In this document: piece by piece, positions 1 to 14,400 of the stretch
Position numbering within the stretch: position 1 is the first letter of the stretch
Layout: every line of letters starts with the position of its first letter
From: Gymnorhina tibicen
Taxonomy: Eukaryota; Chordata; Aves; Passeriformes; Artamidae
Reading direction: 5' to 3'
Assembly (NCBI GenBank): GCA_013399875.1
Contig: VXAZ01000446.1
Location: 310,001 to 374,000, forward strand
DNA length: 64,000 nucleotides
Notes under the pieces: generated by a model
The model's database searches: none
What the model was told of the DNA's origin: nothing
Seen by the model: only the letters and a program-made list of their open reading frames with translations
Position numbers and translations under genes: made by a program

Positions 1-3000
1 AACTGTTACTCCTTTCCCCATATCTTTGCACGAAAGCCCCGTAATTTCAAAGTTTTAATAATTTGGAAGGAAGGGGATCACGTTTTCCGTTCCAAGGGAG
101 GTTCCCCTTCCTTGGCAGACACCTGTCTTTCAAACCAAGACAGGGCTGGAGGGAGAAAGACTGAAAGGAAGATAATGAGCCAAGGCACTGGATGTCACTA
201 TTGGTGGAAAAAGACAAAGGCAGAACAGCTGTGCAGGACAATGGGATCGCTACCAGCAAGCTGGAAACAACATAAAATTAACATGCCTATAATTTATTCA
301 TCCTTTGAATGTTAAGATTTAGGTTCAATACTACCAGGCAGCAACAAGTGAATGCCAGGCATTTATTTATGTCACCCTTCAATATGGAGCTTAATAGATT
401 GATTTACAGAAAAAGTTTATATGACCTAATCATGACAGCATTTTTTGGGGAAAAATAACAAGCTCGTAACCAACAACACAAGGCCTGTAATGCACTAGAT
501 GATTAAAGGTATTTGATTCTACATTTACAGGCTCTAGAATGTCACTGAAATGTTAAGGACTGGAGCAATTTGAAAAGCTATTCAATTTCATATTTGAGGC
601 TCAAGATCAATCATCCACTGGGAGCACTGCTAGTGGTGACTGTGCCCATTCCAGATTCCTCAAAGAACCAGCCTTTTACACACCCGCACCAATAAATCAG
701 CGTATGTGGCAGAAAATGTCCGCAGCCACAATGCAAAACACAGCTACATAAAAGCCACATGAAGACAGAGTTCCCACTGAAGGTATAGTCAGAAATTCTG
801 GTAAACTGATGAGTAATGTCAGATTTCCGAGACAGGAATCCAAGCCAGGAGCTGCAGGAAGGGCAAAGAACAGGAGAAGCTGGTCACAGCTCTCTGGAAA
901 CCAGTCTGCAACTTGGCTCTGTGATTTCTGTTCCTAAGAGTAGGCACAGTTTAAATACATCTTGTGAGGTTCACACGCAATTTTGTGAATCATAACCATA
1001 AGTTTGATTCACCTTCATTTATTGAGTCAAGTTTTAGGAGAATTTGAATTATGTCAAAAGAACTATTTGAGTATTTAATAGTTACATGAGTTTTAGCACA
1101 AAACCTCCATTTGATGATTCATAAGATAAACATTATTTGTCTTCAGTAACTCATGAAAACCATTTCAAAAATTAGCTCCAGTCACCCAGTAAGAGAACAG
1201 AAATTATTAAGGATGATGTATGTAGATGGTAAGTAAGACTGGTGTGATTGAACACAACTTATTTGCAAAAATATCCCTCAGAATAGTTCAGTGCCAACTC
1301 ATGGCATTTTTCCAATGAATTTTTCCAAAGTACAGGAGATGGCAAATTCTTGCAAATATTAGAAGTGTGTGGAGAATATGAAACTGGCCATCAGCAATTT
1401 GTTAACCACATTAGGAGAAGAAATCTCACACCATTAGAAAACGATCACTTTAAACAAGCAAGTACTTAAGAGTTCATCTTTATTTAGCACAGTGAAGCAG
1501 TACTTGAGTCCTGCTAGCCAAAGACATTTATCCACATGCTCTTGAGTTAAAGAGATGTCAGAAAGCTGTGCTGGATGGCCAGCCACAGACTACAGGCGGG
1601 AATGAAGGGTTGATGCATCTACAAGATAGACTCCAGGCACAATCAGTGATGGGAAACAGCAACACAGTGACAAATACATTCAGAAGAGATAATAACATGT
1701 AATTATGGTGTTCAAAAGTCAAAGGTGTTGGACGAGTTACTGGCAATCTACACAGCCTTCTGCATCCCTGGTCCAGAGGAGGGATTTTGTGCAGCATTCC
1801 AAGAAGCCTCACAAAGGGCAGTAACTAAGCAGGAAGGTTTAAGCATCAAGGTTTCTTGCTTTAGAGAACATGTTCTCTAGGAAAAAAAGCATGTGAATAA
1901 AAAAGTATTACATCTTCTCAGAACTAAAAATTTTATTTTAAATAGTATTAAAAATGCCTATTATGACTCTATACTGTACATTCCCAAAATCTCTGGGATA
2001 GGGCCCATCTCCAAGTAGGAATAAAGTCCCACTAATTTAATCCACTAGAGACTATTGCTTAACTCCACGGGATTTCTTCAATGCTTCAAGGTGTCTCTCA
2101 ACACTAAACCTTCCTTCAGGCACCACAAGGGTCACCAGCACAAACAGGGGCAACGCTTGCTGCCTGCAAGTTCTTTGAAATATTTCAAGGCACTAAATTT
2201 GCTCAATGCACTTCTTTTTTGGCTATTTTTTAATCTATGGGAAAAGCAAGCTCTTAACTTTTTATATTAAGTACACAAAGACTGTTTATTCATGTCATTA
2301 CAGCACAGTTTGAAAGTCTTTGTATTTTTTATTTTTAACTTTTGGGGTAGGGGAGAACCACCACCAACCAGATTTATGAGGCTGGCATGGATTCAAAGCC
2401 AAATTTGATCAGAAAAAGCTTTGAATAGAAGACACAATAACTAAGCCAGTGCTGTGAAGCTTTTGATATATATGGTCTTCCCTCAAGCCATATAATCCTA
2501 CTGGAGCAACTTCAGCTTGTCATACTCTTTTAAGAAACATTCAAAGGCTCCCCAAGCCCAAATCTCTTTGGAGTGATTTGAGCATCATCCATGCTAAGTG
2601 TTATCATCTTATCCATGCCTCAAACTCAAGCTACTTGAAGGTTATCTCAGTGCAGCAATAGAGGCAGTCAGGGAAGAACACCAAACCAGGAGGCAAATGA
2701 CTTCCCCAGGATGCACCTTTTGAAGCTTTGCTGCAGGTCCCGTCAGGAGCAGCCAGTGCCAACTCCCCTCTTACAGTTTTAGGGAAAGAGCATGCTTTCC
2801 TGAACAACCCCACTCACTTGAGGGCTAAATCCCCTTCAAGTGCCAAAAATTAGGTCCAGTCAAAAAATAACCCAAAAGCCACAGCTGCGTTCATTTGTGT
2901 TGATTTATGATTACATACACTAAGTCCTGACCTAGACCCACCTGGATCAGCCTAAGCACTGCTGACACCGGACCAAAGCTCCTTCCCCTGAGTCTTGCCT

Positions 3001-3126
3001 TAAGGTGTAGAGGCCCTTTTCTTTGGAAAGTAGCAGATTTGATTTTGACCACAAACACTTATGCATGATTCACTGCCACTTCTCACAGCCTCCTAAATCA
3101 TCCACTAGTTTGCATTTCATTTTGTC

Positions 3127-3152
3127 TACTCTTGTAATGTATTACAAGAGTA
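3127..3152. repeat. Near-perfect palindrome, 12-bp arms
   Basis: The left arm TACTCTTGTAAT (3127-3138) and right arm ATTACAAGAGTA (3141-3152) are exact reverse complements separated by GT. The pairing stops at the next outer base, so this is a small cruciform or hairpin, not a long inverted repeat. No function is assigned. Confidence 0.8.
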
Positions 3153-6100
3153 TAACAATGAACATTGGCAGCTTTATCTCTAGCCTAAAGTCATACACTT
3201 TCTAGGTCTCAAGGCCTTTTCACACAAGTGAAACAAGGGCAAAGTCTCTCATCCCATTTATCTCTGGAGGGACTGACCTGAAAGGCCTTTGTGGTGCCCA
3301 TGTTCAAACCTTGACCAAAACACCACAATGTTTTCACCTTGCTGGATCACTTCCAACTGCCAGAATACTGATGGGAGGGTAAATAATCTCACCTTGCAGG
3401 ATCCCCTGGACAAGTTTGCCTTGCACTCAGATTAGAAAGGCCTGGCCTTCCCCTGCCTGCCATTTATCCAGCTCTGCAAGGGTTCTGCTGTGGCTAAAAT
3501 CTCCCCATGGGCCTCTTGAAGACTTGCTCACTGTTTGCTCAGAACACAAACACAAAAAATGCCGCTCTCGTGCTTCCACAAGCAAAGAGGTTCAACCGAG
3601 TCCTACAGAATACATGAAACTGCAATACATTTTGGGGTCCTTTTAACTCAAACACAAAGCCAGTTCAACTACTTGCCCAGGCAAAGGGAAAGTGCCAGTG
3701 ACATGGAAATCATTCTGAAAATACTGTAGGATTGGCTCAAGAGCTGGTGGCAGAACCAGACATCATAGAACCCTCTGCAAAAAATCATCAACAGATTTGA
3801 TACAAATATTGAGGCAAGGATTAGAGAACTGTGAACTATTTTAAAAAAACCCCATTAATTAAACATTTTTTCATAGCTAAAGAGGGTTTTTGAATAACTA
3901 TTTTTATTACGCTCCAAGAAAATTTTGCCTGCCTTAGAAATCACAGACTTTGGGCCAGGACACTTTAAAAAGATGAAAAAACCCCCACTGGATAAAGCTG
4001 GATTTCTTGGCCTTAAAATCTGTGGAGGTTTGAGCAGTAAAGTTTTCAAGGTTTTGTTGGGTGGTTTTTTTTTTTCAAGGGGGGACCTGAACTTTGCAGA
4101 TACAAACTAATTTCCTTGAAATCCCTCCTCTGATTACTGCAATTGGCACAAGTCCCAGTCTCTCCTATACTGTTTTATACCTCAAAGATTTTGTCTCACC
4201 TATAGGGACAGAGACTTCAAAAAAAAGACTGGAGACCCCTTCAGTGCCCCTATCTCCAGCAGATATATTCCCAACCCATTCCTACACCCCGTAACAGAGG
4301 CTTCTCTGTGGATCTGATACAGAGATATACTGTCAGCATTTATAAACAAACGTTTTCGTACCTACACAAGGCTTGCATACAAAAAAGTGAGGAGCATGAA
4401 AATCGAGTCACTGAGTCTATAAAATTAAGTTAAAGTCTATTAAATCCTTGAACAGACATTTCTTTATGGGTAGGAAGGCAGGCTTGAGTTCAGGCGGTGT
4501 GACTGTGCCAAGGGAATGGCTGGGATCCCTGCCTCTTGCTAGCCAGAATTACAATTTCTAACATGGCAATTTCATAAGGAGTTGAGGAAATTCCCTCACC
4601 CCACTGTGTGAAAAAGGTTTAAAAAGGATAAGAGCAATATCCAACCAGAGAAAAAGGGACACTGCCAGAAACACGGCTGGCCAAGAAATGGCAGTATTAG
4701 AAACAACACACAAAATTGTGAAAGGCAAAGACCTTCAAAGGAAAAGTGCAGTATTTCCTTAAACCCAATAGCTGAACCTAGAGGCAATTTTAGAAGCCTC
4801 TGCTTTGTTAAGGGAAAAAAAAAGTTGCATTGAAAACATATGGAGGGAAAAAAAATCACCCAGGTGGGTATTCCTTATCTCACCCAAGCCAAGATCACTT
4901 GATCAGCTTTGAAGCATGTAACTGAGCTATTTTGGAGATGCTGAGCTATGCTGCAGTTGATGGTGCTGCCTTCTACCCCTCCAGCTACCTCTGGGAGACC
5001 TGTAGCTGGGAAAAATTGGAAATCTGCTCCCTACTCTTTAGCTGAAGATCATGGAAAACATTTTGCATCAAATACAAAAAAACCCAATAATTGGAAAGTG
5101 ATGCCTGCACAATGAAACCCTGTGATATCTTTTCCCAAATGCTCTGCATCCAAGTGCATCCTCTGCAAACAGAGAACTTGCACTTTCTTGATCTGCTGCC
5201 CTGAGCCTTTAGCTGACCCCCTTTTTGTGACTACTTGCTGTTCTCTCACAGGATCTAAGAAAAATATAAAATGTATTGCTCTTAGTAAATATTTTTTACC
5301 CACCAAGGCAAGAACGAGGTGCTTGAAAGAAAAAGATGATTGTCTCATTACATGACACCTCTACAGTGTTTTTTCTGATTCTTTTCTATGCCGCCCAGTT
5401 CTCTGCCTTTGGAAAACACAAGATTTTAAATTGCACCTTGTCTGCAATTACTAGGCTCTTGTTTTACACTGTTTTGCAAGACATAAGCCTGACAAAGGAA
5501 TATTTTATAAAGCAAGAGAAATCCCACTTGTCCCACTTGTAGTGATGGTCCCTTGGCAAGCGGCTGCTCACAGCCCTCCCCAACTTTTCAGCTCAGATCT
5601 CCCTCCCAGCCTCAGCAGAACAAATAAAGATCCACAAACAGTCAGAGAGGAAAAACACCAGGAGTTATTTAAGCTGACAGTGTTTCAGGTGAAGGGCAAC
5701 ACGATTTACCATTTACTTGCAATTACTGCCTCACAATTTGGGCAGCTCGAAGCTCGTCATTGCTTCTATTGATTGTTTTTGCAAAAAAATCATTTGTCGG
5801 TGCAGCTTAAAAAAAACCTTGCAACAGGCTGGCTGCAGGTGCCTGTTTAGGTACCAGCCTGTCACTGAAAGTAAATTAATTTCAACTGGCTCGGTCACAG
5901 GCAGAAGCACAGAAAAGGAAAAGATATCTAAAGGCACAATGGAAATTAATAGAGAAATCCCTCCAGATGGCTCCAGTGCTGCCACATTTCCCTTGGTGGA
6001 AGTGCCACCCCAGCCCTTATCATAACCATGAAATGGGATAGAGTAAGAGCACATCACCTCACTCCCCATTCTCCTTTATCCCAGCACCTCTAAATATTTA

Positions 6101-8167
6101 TGGAAACTGATAGCCCAGGCACTGCTCTATGGCCAACTTTATCATGCTTTTCCACACAGGAGGATGCTAATAATTAGGATCCTTCCAGATTTTGGAAATA
6201 ATTGCAAACCTCCAGCATACAGGGATAATGATAGCTTTAAAGAACCAGTCCTAAACTACTGCTCTCATACCAGGGATGGGTTTACTCTGCTGAAACCTGA
6301 CGTAGGCTGCTTCACAGGAATAACAGGAAAGCTGCAGCCAAGGCTCAAAGTTCAGAGAAATCTCACCATTTTAGATGCTTACCTAAATCACCCTGGCCTC
6401 TTCTGCAGCAGAAGCTCTTCACAAGCAATCTTTGAGAGATTTTTGGTACATCTGGTACTTTCTACTACATCTGGTATTTTTGACAGGGGCAGATGAACCA
6501 AACAACCGTCCACTTCAGCCTCTTGCTTTGTGCTGTATTTCTCGTGGATGCTACTTATTACCTGCACTGCAGTAGAGGCTGGGAGCAACACTGACCATAA
6601 GGGCAAGTCCCTCCCTTGGGCAACTGATGGCCGAACTCCCAAGCCAAGAGAAAACCATGAAATGCAGGAATCTCTTGTGAACAGCAAACAGAGAGCTCAG
6701 GTATGAAGCTGCAAAGCACCATCAGCTGGAGAGAACACATTCAGACTTACCTGTGCTGAGGGAATTGATCTGGCAGTGGTGAGTGTTCAAGGGAGTCGAA
6801 ATTAAGGTCAGATTGAAGTTTTCTGGGCTTTCATCACGAGCTCTCCCACCAAAGAGGTGGGAGGCAGCATCTGAGAGTCATCTGGATGGAAGGGCTGGTA
6901 GGTTACATGGCATAATAAAGTGAAAAATAATGGGAAGAGTGAGGTTAATTTAACATTTCTGAGCCTTTTAGAAAAGGCTGAGGCTCCCCCTCAGCTGAGG
7001 CAATGTTTTGGGACAGAGTGGATGGCATCTCCCCTCTAACAAGCTGGTTTTCAGCCTTATTTAGCTTTCAAGTGAGTTAATTTTCCTAAAGCATTCAGCT
7101 ATGCAGCAGCACAGGCACCTTCTCACAAGGCATGTTGTTCTAATAGATCAAAAGTCTGTGTTTTCAAAATCTCATTAAATACATATTCAGCTGTCAGACG
7201 TTAGTGCACATTACAAAAAGGAAATTGATGGTTGACTCTGAAAATCCAGCCTGATGTGCTGTCCCTAATTTAACCCAGCTCTTTCAGCATACTCTTTGGA
7301 GTGTGTGATCCATTACAGCGCATTCGCTGCAATACTGAAACACAAAAACGGATGAGTCAAAGGCAGAATGTCAGGTCAAATTCTTCAGGCTTAACTCAGG
7401 ATTTAATTGCATTTAGAGGTTTAAGTCAGACTATAACAACTGTCTTTAAGGTAATCTCCTCGTGTAGGAGGGAGTATGTATGTCCCACACCCGGGTATAT
7501 CACTCGATACAGCTGCGGAGAGACAGACCCCTGTGTTCCTCATTTTCTACTGAATAATTATTTCAACCTGCAAGTCAGGAACCACGGGCATTGCTTGTGT
7601 CAAGGCAAGGGGCTCAGCTCCTGCTCAGATATAGAAACACATGGAAAAACTGCTACAGGGATTTCACAAAGAGAGGGGCTTGGAAATCATCACTAAAATT
7701 GAAGCTAAAGTTTACAGAAGCAAGGCACTGAGAGGCCCTTTCTGCAGGATTTTGTGTGTCTAATTAAGAGTTACTGGTTAAGATCAACATGTTTGAGAGC
7801 TCAGCCCACATGAAACACGAGATACATGGCTTGCTTCCTGGCTGTGGGCTCTCCTTCACCAGAGGCGGATGTCTGAGAATATTAAAGCTGGTGGGTATCA
7901 AATGCAAGTGCTTCCAGGGGAGAGCAGTGCGCTGGATTTTTGTGCTAGTACCAAGCTGATGGCTCAGTGCAAAGGTTGCAGAGGGAAGTGCAATCAAATC
8001 TGCCACTGGAAAGAAGAAAGTAGAGGCAAAGGCACCTGGAAAAGTAGCCTCTCTAGGACAAGAGGCTTGGCTGCTTCTTGGCATGTCATACAGAAATCAT
8101 AACCAACACCACTCTGTTGGCTAAAATTTAGAGGTTTTAAGCCAGGCACCCACCAATGTACCTCAGT

Positions 8168-8193
8168 GGGGATGTACACTGGGGATGTACCTG
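8168..8193. repeat. 13-bp tandem duplication
   Basis: GGGGATGTACACT is followed directly by GGGGATGTACCTG, two near-identical 13-bp units. They lie about 17 bp from the 3' end of the CR1 copy at 8211. Probably a replication-slippage product. Confidence 0.6.
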
Positions 8194-8210
8194 TCCATCC
8201 TAGACCTAAA

Positions 8211-8402
8211 TCACAGAGCCATCACAGAATGGCTTGGGTTGGAGGGGACCTTAAACATCATCTACTTCCAGACCCTGCCATGGGCAGCAGCACCTTCCAC
8301 TATCCCAGGTTGCTCCAAGCCCTGTCCAATCTAGCCTTGGACACTTCCACAGGTGGGGCAGCCACAGCTTCTCTGGGTAAGTGCTTCATCACCCTCACAG
8401 TT
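8211..8402 (-). mobile_element. CR1 LINE, 3'-end fragment
   Basis: The plus strand reads TCACAGA...TCACAGAATGG, then TTGGGTTGGAGGGGACCTTA, then blocks close to CCATGGGCAG, CACCTTCCACTA and AGGTTGCTCCAAGCCC, and finally CACAGCTTCTCTGGG and CACCCTCACAG. This is the reverse complement of the avian CR1 3' region, whose sense strand ends in ATTCTRTG octamers, so the element points to the minus strand. Only about 190 bp of the 3' tail remain of a roughly 4.5-kb element. That is the usual 5' truncation, and no reverse-transcriptase frame survives. It is old, with many substitutions. Confidence 0.9.
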
Positions 8403-11400
8403 TCTCCAACTCCCTGGACTGTTTGGACTGAAACACCACAGAGCAGAACTCTCTCTTCTGAACTATTTTTTCCTGTAATGATACTCAGGTGGGGCTTTTT
8501 GGACTGTGTCATCATGCAAATACTGTACAAACATTTTTAGACCCAAGATATTATTTTGTGCATTTTTTCAAATTTAAGAATCAAAATTATCACACCCAAG
8601 AAGAATCATCTTGCTTGTTATAATCAATCTTCTTAAAAGAAAATAGTGAGCCATGTTTGGCTGCTTGGACTGACTAGTTCAGCAAAAAGTGAAATTTCTT
8701 CTCTTGATCTTCAAATAGCCTTTGAATTAAATACTTGTTGCAGCAAGAGAAAGTTTGGGTTGTTTTTGTCATCATATTTGAGATCAAGAAGAGATGAGAT
8801 GTTGTAGGATGAAAGGCAGAAATGCCAGATGAAGGACTGAAACCCAAGGATCCAAAATAACTGCACAAAGGTGCTGGAAGTAAAACATGAATAACTCCAT
8901 GGTGCTGGGTTTGGTTCCAGCATATGTGTTCTCTCAGTACCTTTGTGCTGGAGAGAAATAAACACCAGATAGGGACAGAGGATTGGTTGTGCAGTGTTGG
9001 TTGGGATAGAGCCCACCATCCCCAGTGTGGGGGATGCCCATCCCCAGTGCCTAATCCTAACTAGACGTTTATGGTGTTTGGGTGATTTCTAGATGCAGCC
9101 CTCCCTTGTCCTTTGGAAACTTATCCTGAGCAATGTTTCCAATGCAAATCTCAGCCTTCTTCTCTTTGGAAACTTTACTGTGCATCATCCCTGAGGTAAG
9201 ACTTAGACCGTCCGGTGTCCTGACAGACTCTCCTGGTCCACTCTGGGAGCCCCTTCTTGCCCCTCTCCTGTGCCACACCTTGGGTGGGCCCTGCTCAGGG
9301 CCCAGGGGAATTAGGGCTCCTCTGTGTGATAATTCTGTGTTCCCACAGTCACCGTGACTGCTATGCTGCAAACCCATAGCCACTTTCTCTGTGGCCCAGC
9401 TTTTACTTGTAAGGTATTTTCTTTTGGTGGGCTTAAACAAATTCAGCCTGGCTGCAGTAGGATGCTGCAGAAACAATTATGCAGACCTGATAACATCAGT
9501 GATAAAACATGCCCTGTCACATTTTCCAAGCCTAAATTTATAAAGGCAGTACAGCACAAATGGTATTTCACTGCTGAATGTTCTTTTAATGGGGAACACT
9601 CTCCATTTTTGGGAAGGAGGGATGGTGTGTTTCAAAGTTAATTTTTCAATTTACAAGCCCCCTACATACTTTTCATCAGGATCACATCAGGGTACCCTTG
9701 GATAATCAGACAGAAATGGGTTCAGCATAGGAAGTGCTCTGACAACCTGTGGGAAGTAGGCTAAAGTCCATAATAACTATGAAGAACAAACTCAAATCAA
9801 GGTAAATCAACAAAAAACATAACAGAAAAGGTGCAGATTAGAGATAATCAGCTATTATTCCAGTGAAGCAATTTCACACCAAAGAAAGAAAGAAGGGAAT
9901 GCAAAACCCAACTTCCAGCCTCAATTAGTTTCATATGGGTTCAGCATCTTCACTGCTGACACAGGTCTAAACTCTTCCTCAGTCTGGAAGAATGTTGGCT
10001 CAGGTCTCCAGCCCGACAGAGGCGGCTCCAGCAGCAGGCAGGTGCTCACGGAGAGCTGAATTGGGGTGCTCCAGATAAAACTCAGGGCTGGGCATTAGTG
10101 ACTCTGAAACACCTTGTAAATATGTTTTCCATCCTTTGATTTTTATTAATACCACAAACCAGTTGCTCTGGAATAACCACCAAAAAATTACCTTGTAAGA
10201 CACCCAACTACTGACATTTTCCCGTGTCTGTGCCATTTCCTACGTTTCATTTCGTAATGTTGGTAAATTCAGTGGAGATGCCTAGGGTGCTTCAAATTGC
10301 AGTTGGGGTGTCAAAAAAACCAGCCCACACTTATTTCTTGTAAAACCCCACTAGCAGAGAAAACAGCATGTCTAAGAGCCCACTCATTCAAATTTAACTA
10401 AATAAGTTAAACAGCTTCACAGCATCCAAATACTCTTAACTTATAAGCAAACAAACAATATAGAATTAACAAAGAGGTGCCAATCTAATTAAAATCAATC
10501 CACAGATATCTCTAAACACCAAGGGAGCCTGATTAGAAGCTGTTTATAGTGGCTGTTTAAGCAAATTGTGAAGGAGTAATAATTCTGATGTTGTCACTTG
10601 CCAGAAAGATTTTTCTCACCTCCAAACATTCCTTCAGCTTCAATTTATTTAAAGCTCACATTTTAAAATGAACAACATCTTTTGTGCCATAATTCCTTAA
10701 ATAGAGGGGTTGAGAAAATTGAGAATTATAGAAGTGACTGATTCCTGTGTGCTGCCACACACTTTTGAGCATCCTCACGTGCTCATAAGGCTGCACAAAG
10801 GGCTTCTCTTTGTAGAGAAAGGAGCCTTTTGGGGTGCTCTGCTCCTCCATCTGTCACCCACCTGCAAAACAAGCAATGCCAGACACCCAAGGAAGGGGCT
10901 GCAAGGAAAGTAAATCCTGTTGCTGCTCCACTTGGATGCTAATTATTCCCAGGAAAATGCCCAGAGAGATACAAAAAGCAAATGGGGATCTATCTCCCAA
11001 GACACAGTGCTCTGATCCACTCCTGTAACTGGTATCTACAGGACAGGCTGTGTCTGTGGCTGAACAATGGCAGAACCTGAGCACATTTCACTCACTGGGA
11101 ACACAGGACACATCACTCCCTAAATAAGGAGGGTTTTTCCACAGCTTCTTTCCAGGCGTTTCAAGAATGCTGTTTGTCAAAGGGAGAGAAGACAACAGTT
11201 CAAAAAACCCAAAGATCTGAGAGAAGAATGAAATTGGGGCTGAGAGAGAACACTTTCAAGAAGAAAAACTGTTTTTCAACGGGACAACCAGTCCATGCTG
11301 GCTGCTCTGTAAGTCAAGAGGAAAATTATGGGCCCCAGGCAAATTTTTAGACACCCTGAAGGTCGTAAATCTTGAAAACTCCTCAAGCAAAGTGACAGTG

Positions 11401-14400
11401 CTCAAGCTGTTTGTCCCCTTGCATGACCTGTGTATTCCATGACTAGTCTGAAGACAGGTTTTATTAAAAATCCCCCTTGGCAAAAGCACCGAAGTGGGTA
11501 AAAACTGAAGCAGGAGACAGAGCCACTCCTCAGAACCAATAAACCCTTAAAAAAGATGGGGATCAAAACACAGGAGCCCCAGGATTGTCTGGTGTGGACT
11601 GCCTGGAGATTTCACGGGGCCAAGCTGATCCATGGGACCTTCTGGGGCTGTGACAGACACCCACATACACGAGATCACTCAGAACTCAGGTGCCCTTCCT
11701 GCCTTGCAACGTGAGACCTTACAGTCTAAAAAGTCAAAGGGAGGACACGGCAGAGCTTCTCCAGCACCTGGACCCACTCTCACCCCTGTAATTATGTATT
11801 TGTGTCTGAACTTCTTTATGTCTTCTTATCCACAGGACCAGCCCCCCCAGGAGATGTCCATCTCTACTCTGCTACCTCCTCCTCCCTTGGCCAAGCCCGA
11901 AGGTAGTAGGAGCAGAATGTGCAACCTCAGGCTTTGCAAGGACATCTGCAGCCCCCAACAAATCCCTCCCTGCTGCTCTTTCAGGCACAGAGTGGGAAAA
12001 AAGCACAGTCTAGAGGCTCAATCTGTGGGTGCCACCCCTCCCCTGCCAATGGCACAGCTGCTGAAGAGCATTTGTTTTTAGAAAGAGTTTTTTCGGTATC
12101 CAATTCACAGAGCTTTGCTTTTTCCTTTTTCCTTTTTTTTTCCCCTAATGTGTAAAGTGCTTTGTGAATGGGCCAGCTAAAATTATTTATAATGAGCTAA
12201 TTTCCATAAAATTGGGCTAATTAATTTCCATGCTGCCTGATGAAAATTGCTAACATTGGCTTTTTACTGACAATCAAGGTCCTGCAGGCAGTTTCACACC
12301 CATCTGACTGGAAGGAGGTCCAGGCTGGATCCTTAGCAAGTGTAAATCAGCAGATATCTAATAAAACAAGCAGAGCAGTGTGCTCATTACACAGGAAAAA
12401 AATAGTTTGGGCCACTTCACAGTTTATATGGGGGTAACAGTGTGTTATCTTCAGTTAAGTGCATATATAAATAGAGAGGCACAAAATAAAGTTACTTCTT
12501 CAAGCTCCTGAAAGCCAAGCAAAGACTCAGCTCCAGTGGAATACTTTTTCCCCCCATCAGAAGAATTAGGGAGGATATCAGGCTTGGTACAGCAGTGAAC
12601 TGGGAAGCATCAGGAGGGGCAGCTCAAAGGGAAAAGAAAAAATAACCTTACAGGAGCACTTCAGTGCCCTGCAGGTTCACAAACAGCCAAGGGATTTGTG
12701 CGCACCTAATGGATTTGCATATGAAAATTGCCACTAAAGGGATTAATGTTACCCTTTTAAAAGCCATTTCACACAGTGCTAATGGACACAGGTCCAGCTA
12801 TGGCTAATCCTGCTGGGAAGAGTTGACTTGGCAAAACGAAACTATCATGTCTTACATCAATTGGATTTCTCAAGTACAATTAAAGACAGCATTTTGCAGG
12901 GCTCAGGAGCAGGAAAGTGCTCCTTGTAGCAACTTTGTGTTGTGGGCTACACTTTGATAATACTTCCTAAATCATGTTAGGCTTTAAGTACCTAAGCCCA
13001 AACACCACCAAAGGCAACTACCATTGGCATTTAGAAATGTGTGATTGAGTTGTATCATGGAATTCTTGGACTCCTAAGAAAAATTTGATCTATACTCTCA
13101 TATTATTATGACCTGAACTCTTTCCTGTGAGCTCAGAGGTCTAAGTTTGTGACTGTCAAACCCTCTGTATTGTCAACATTCACACCTCCAGCCTCCCTGG
13201 TAACACACACGGTCTTTCCTAGAGAGAAAAATCTTTCAGGCTAACACTCTGGATCCCCTTGTTTGCTGTACTACAGAACACCTACGCAAAGCAAAACGAA
13301 ACAACTTGTTTTTCATGTCTAAATACTGCTAAATGACACTGTATCAAGCTAATTTTGCCTTAGGCTTATTAACACAAATTGAATTTGGTGCTAATCAGAT
13401 ACCACGTTGGTATGCAATATGGAAATGTGTGATTTGCACTGACTGCTGTAAAATACAGTAATTGTATTTGTGCAAGACATGGATCTTGTAAAAGACCCCA
13501 CAATTACTGGTAGTCACACATCAGCTGTAACTTATTGGGTAGTGCCTGAGCAATTTATCTGTTCTTGGCCTCAGGCCTATGCTTTCAAATTATTACATAA
13601 ATTAGGGGCAGATGTCTCAGCTTTTGAATGTATTCTGTGCCTTCTCACCTTTAACTCATGTGGTGGAGGCTGAGATCTCCAGCACAGCCCACCACACATG
13701 GAGTGACTCTTGTTAATGATATAAATGCCAACCCTTTTTTGCAAAGAGCAACCCTTCCCAAGAGGACCAGAGCTACCCATTTCATTCTGATACATACATA
13801 CACTTAAAACATTGCATTTATAACACTTTTAGTACCAGTTAGTTAAACACTCAGTTTTCAAGTATTCACAGCGTACCCACCACAAGGAAATGCAACTCCA
13901 TGACTCCCACGATTTTGACATCCAAGATTTATCTTCATCTCTGTCAATTGATGGAAATTCTTTAAGAGTTCATTCAAAGGCTTCATTTCTATGCTGTCTC
14001 TATGTTCCCTTATAAGTTGATCACATGCTAGTCACAACTGCAGTGAATATATATCTAGCTAAAACGTTGATATATGTCAAGCTAATATCTCTTTCTCCTT
14101 TTATTTCCCCTCTTGCCCTTATAAAGACACTTTATTCTACTGAGATACTAATTATGATTTTTCTGTCCCTGGATACAGCTGCATTTGTGTTGTGCCTCTA
14201 TTTACTACTTCATGACAGCTCACGAAAAGACAGTCAGTAACTCTCCTTTCCACTCCCAGGAAATCTGAATGGGTGACTTGCAAGAAAAGAAGAGAAATTA
14301 CAAAGGTGGATGGTGCTGGGGAGGAGGACATGAGTATTAGGCCAGGGTGATGCTGGATGACATTTTCCAAAGGGGCAATTGGACAACAGGGCAGGCTGTG

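Larger units (their letters stand above)
1..8210 (-). other. ERBB4 intron 2 sequence, no gene seen
   Basis: This is unique-looking, mildly AT-rich DNA with frequent stops in all frames. The longest open frames are about 110-130 codons and show no recognisable domain, codon bias or paired splice sites. It contains a 12-bp palindrome at 3127-3152 and short homopolymer runs, such as T runs near 4065. I recognised no repeat family. Assignment to intron 2 is inferred from the exon 2 position and the very large ERBB4 introns of other vertebrates. Confidence 0.7.
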
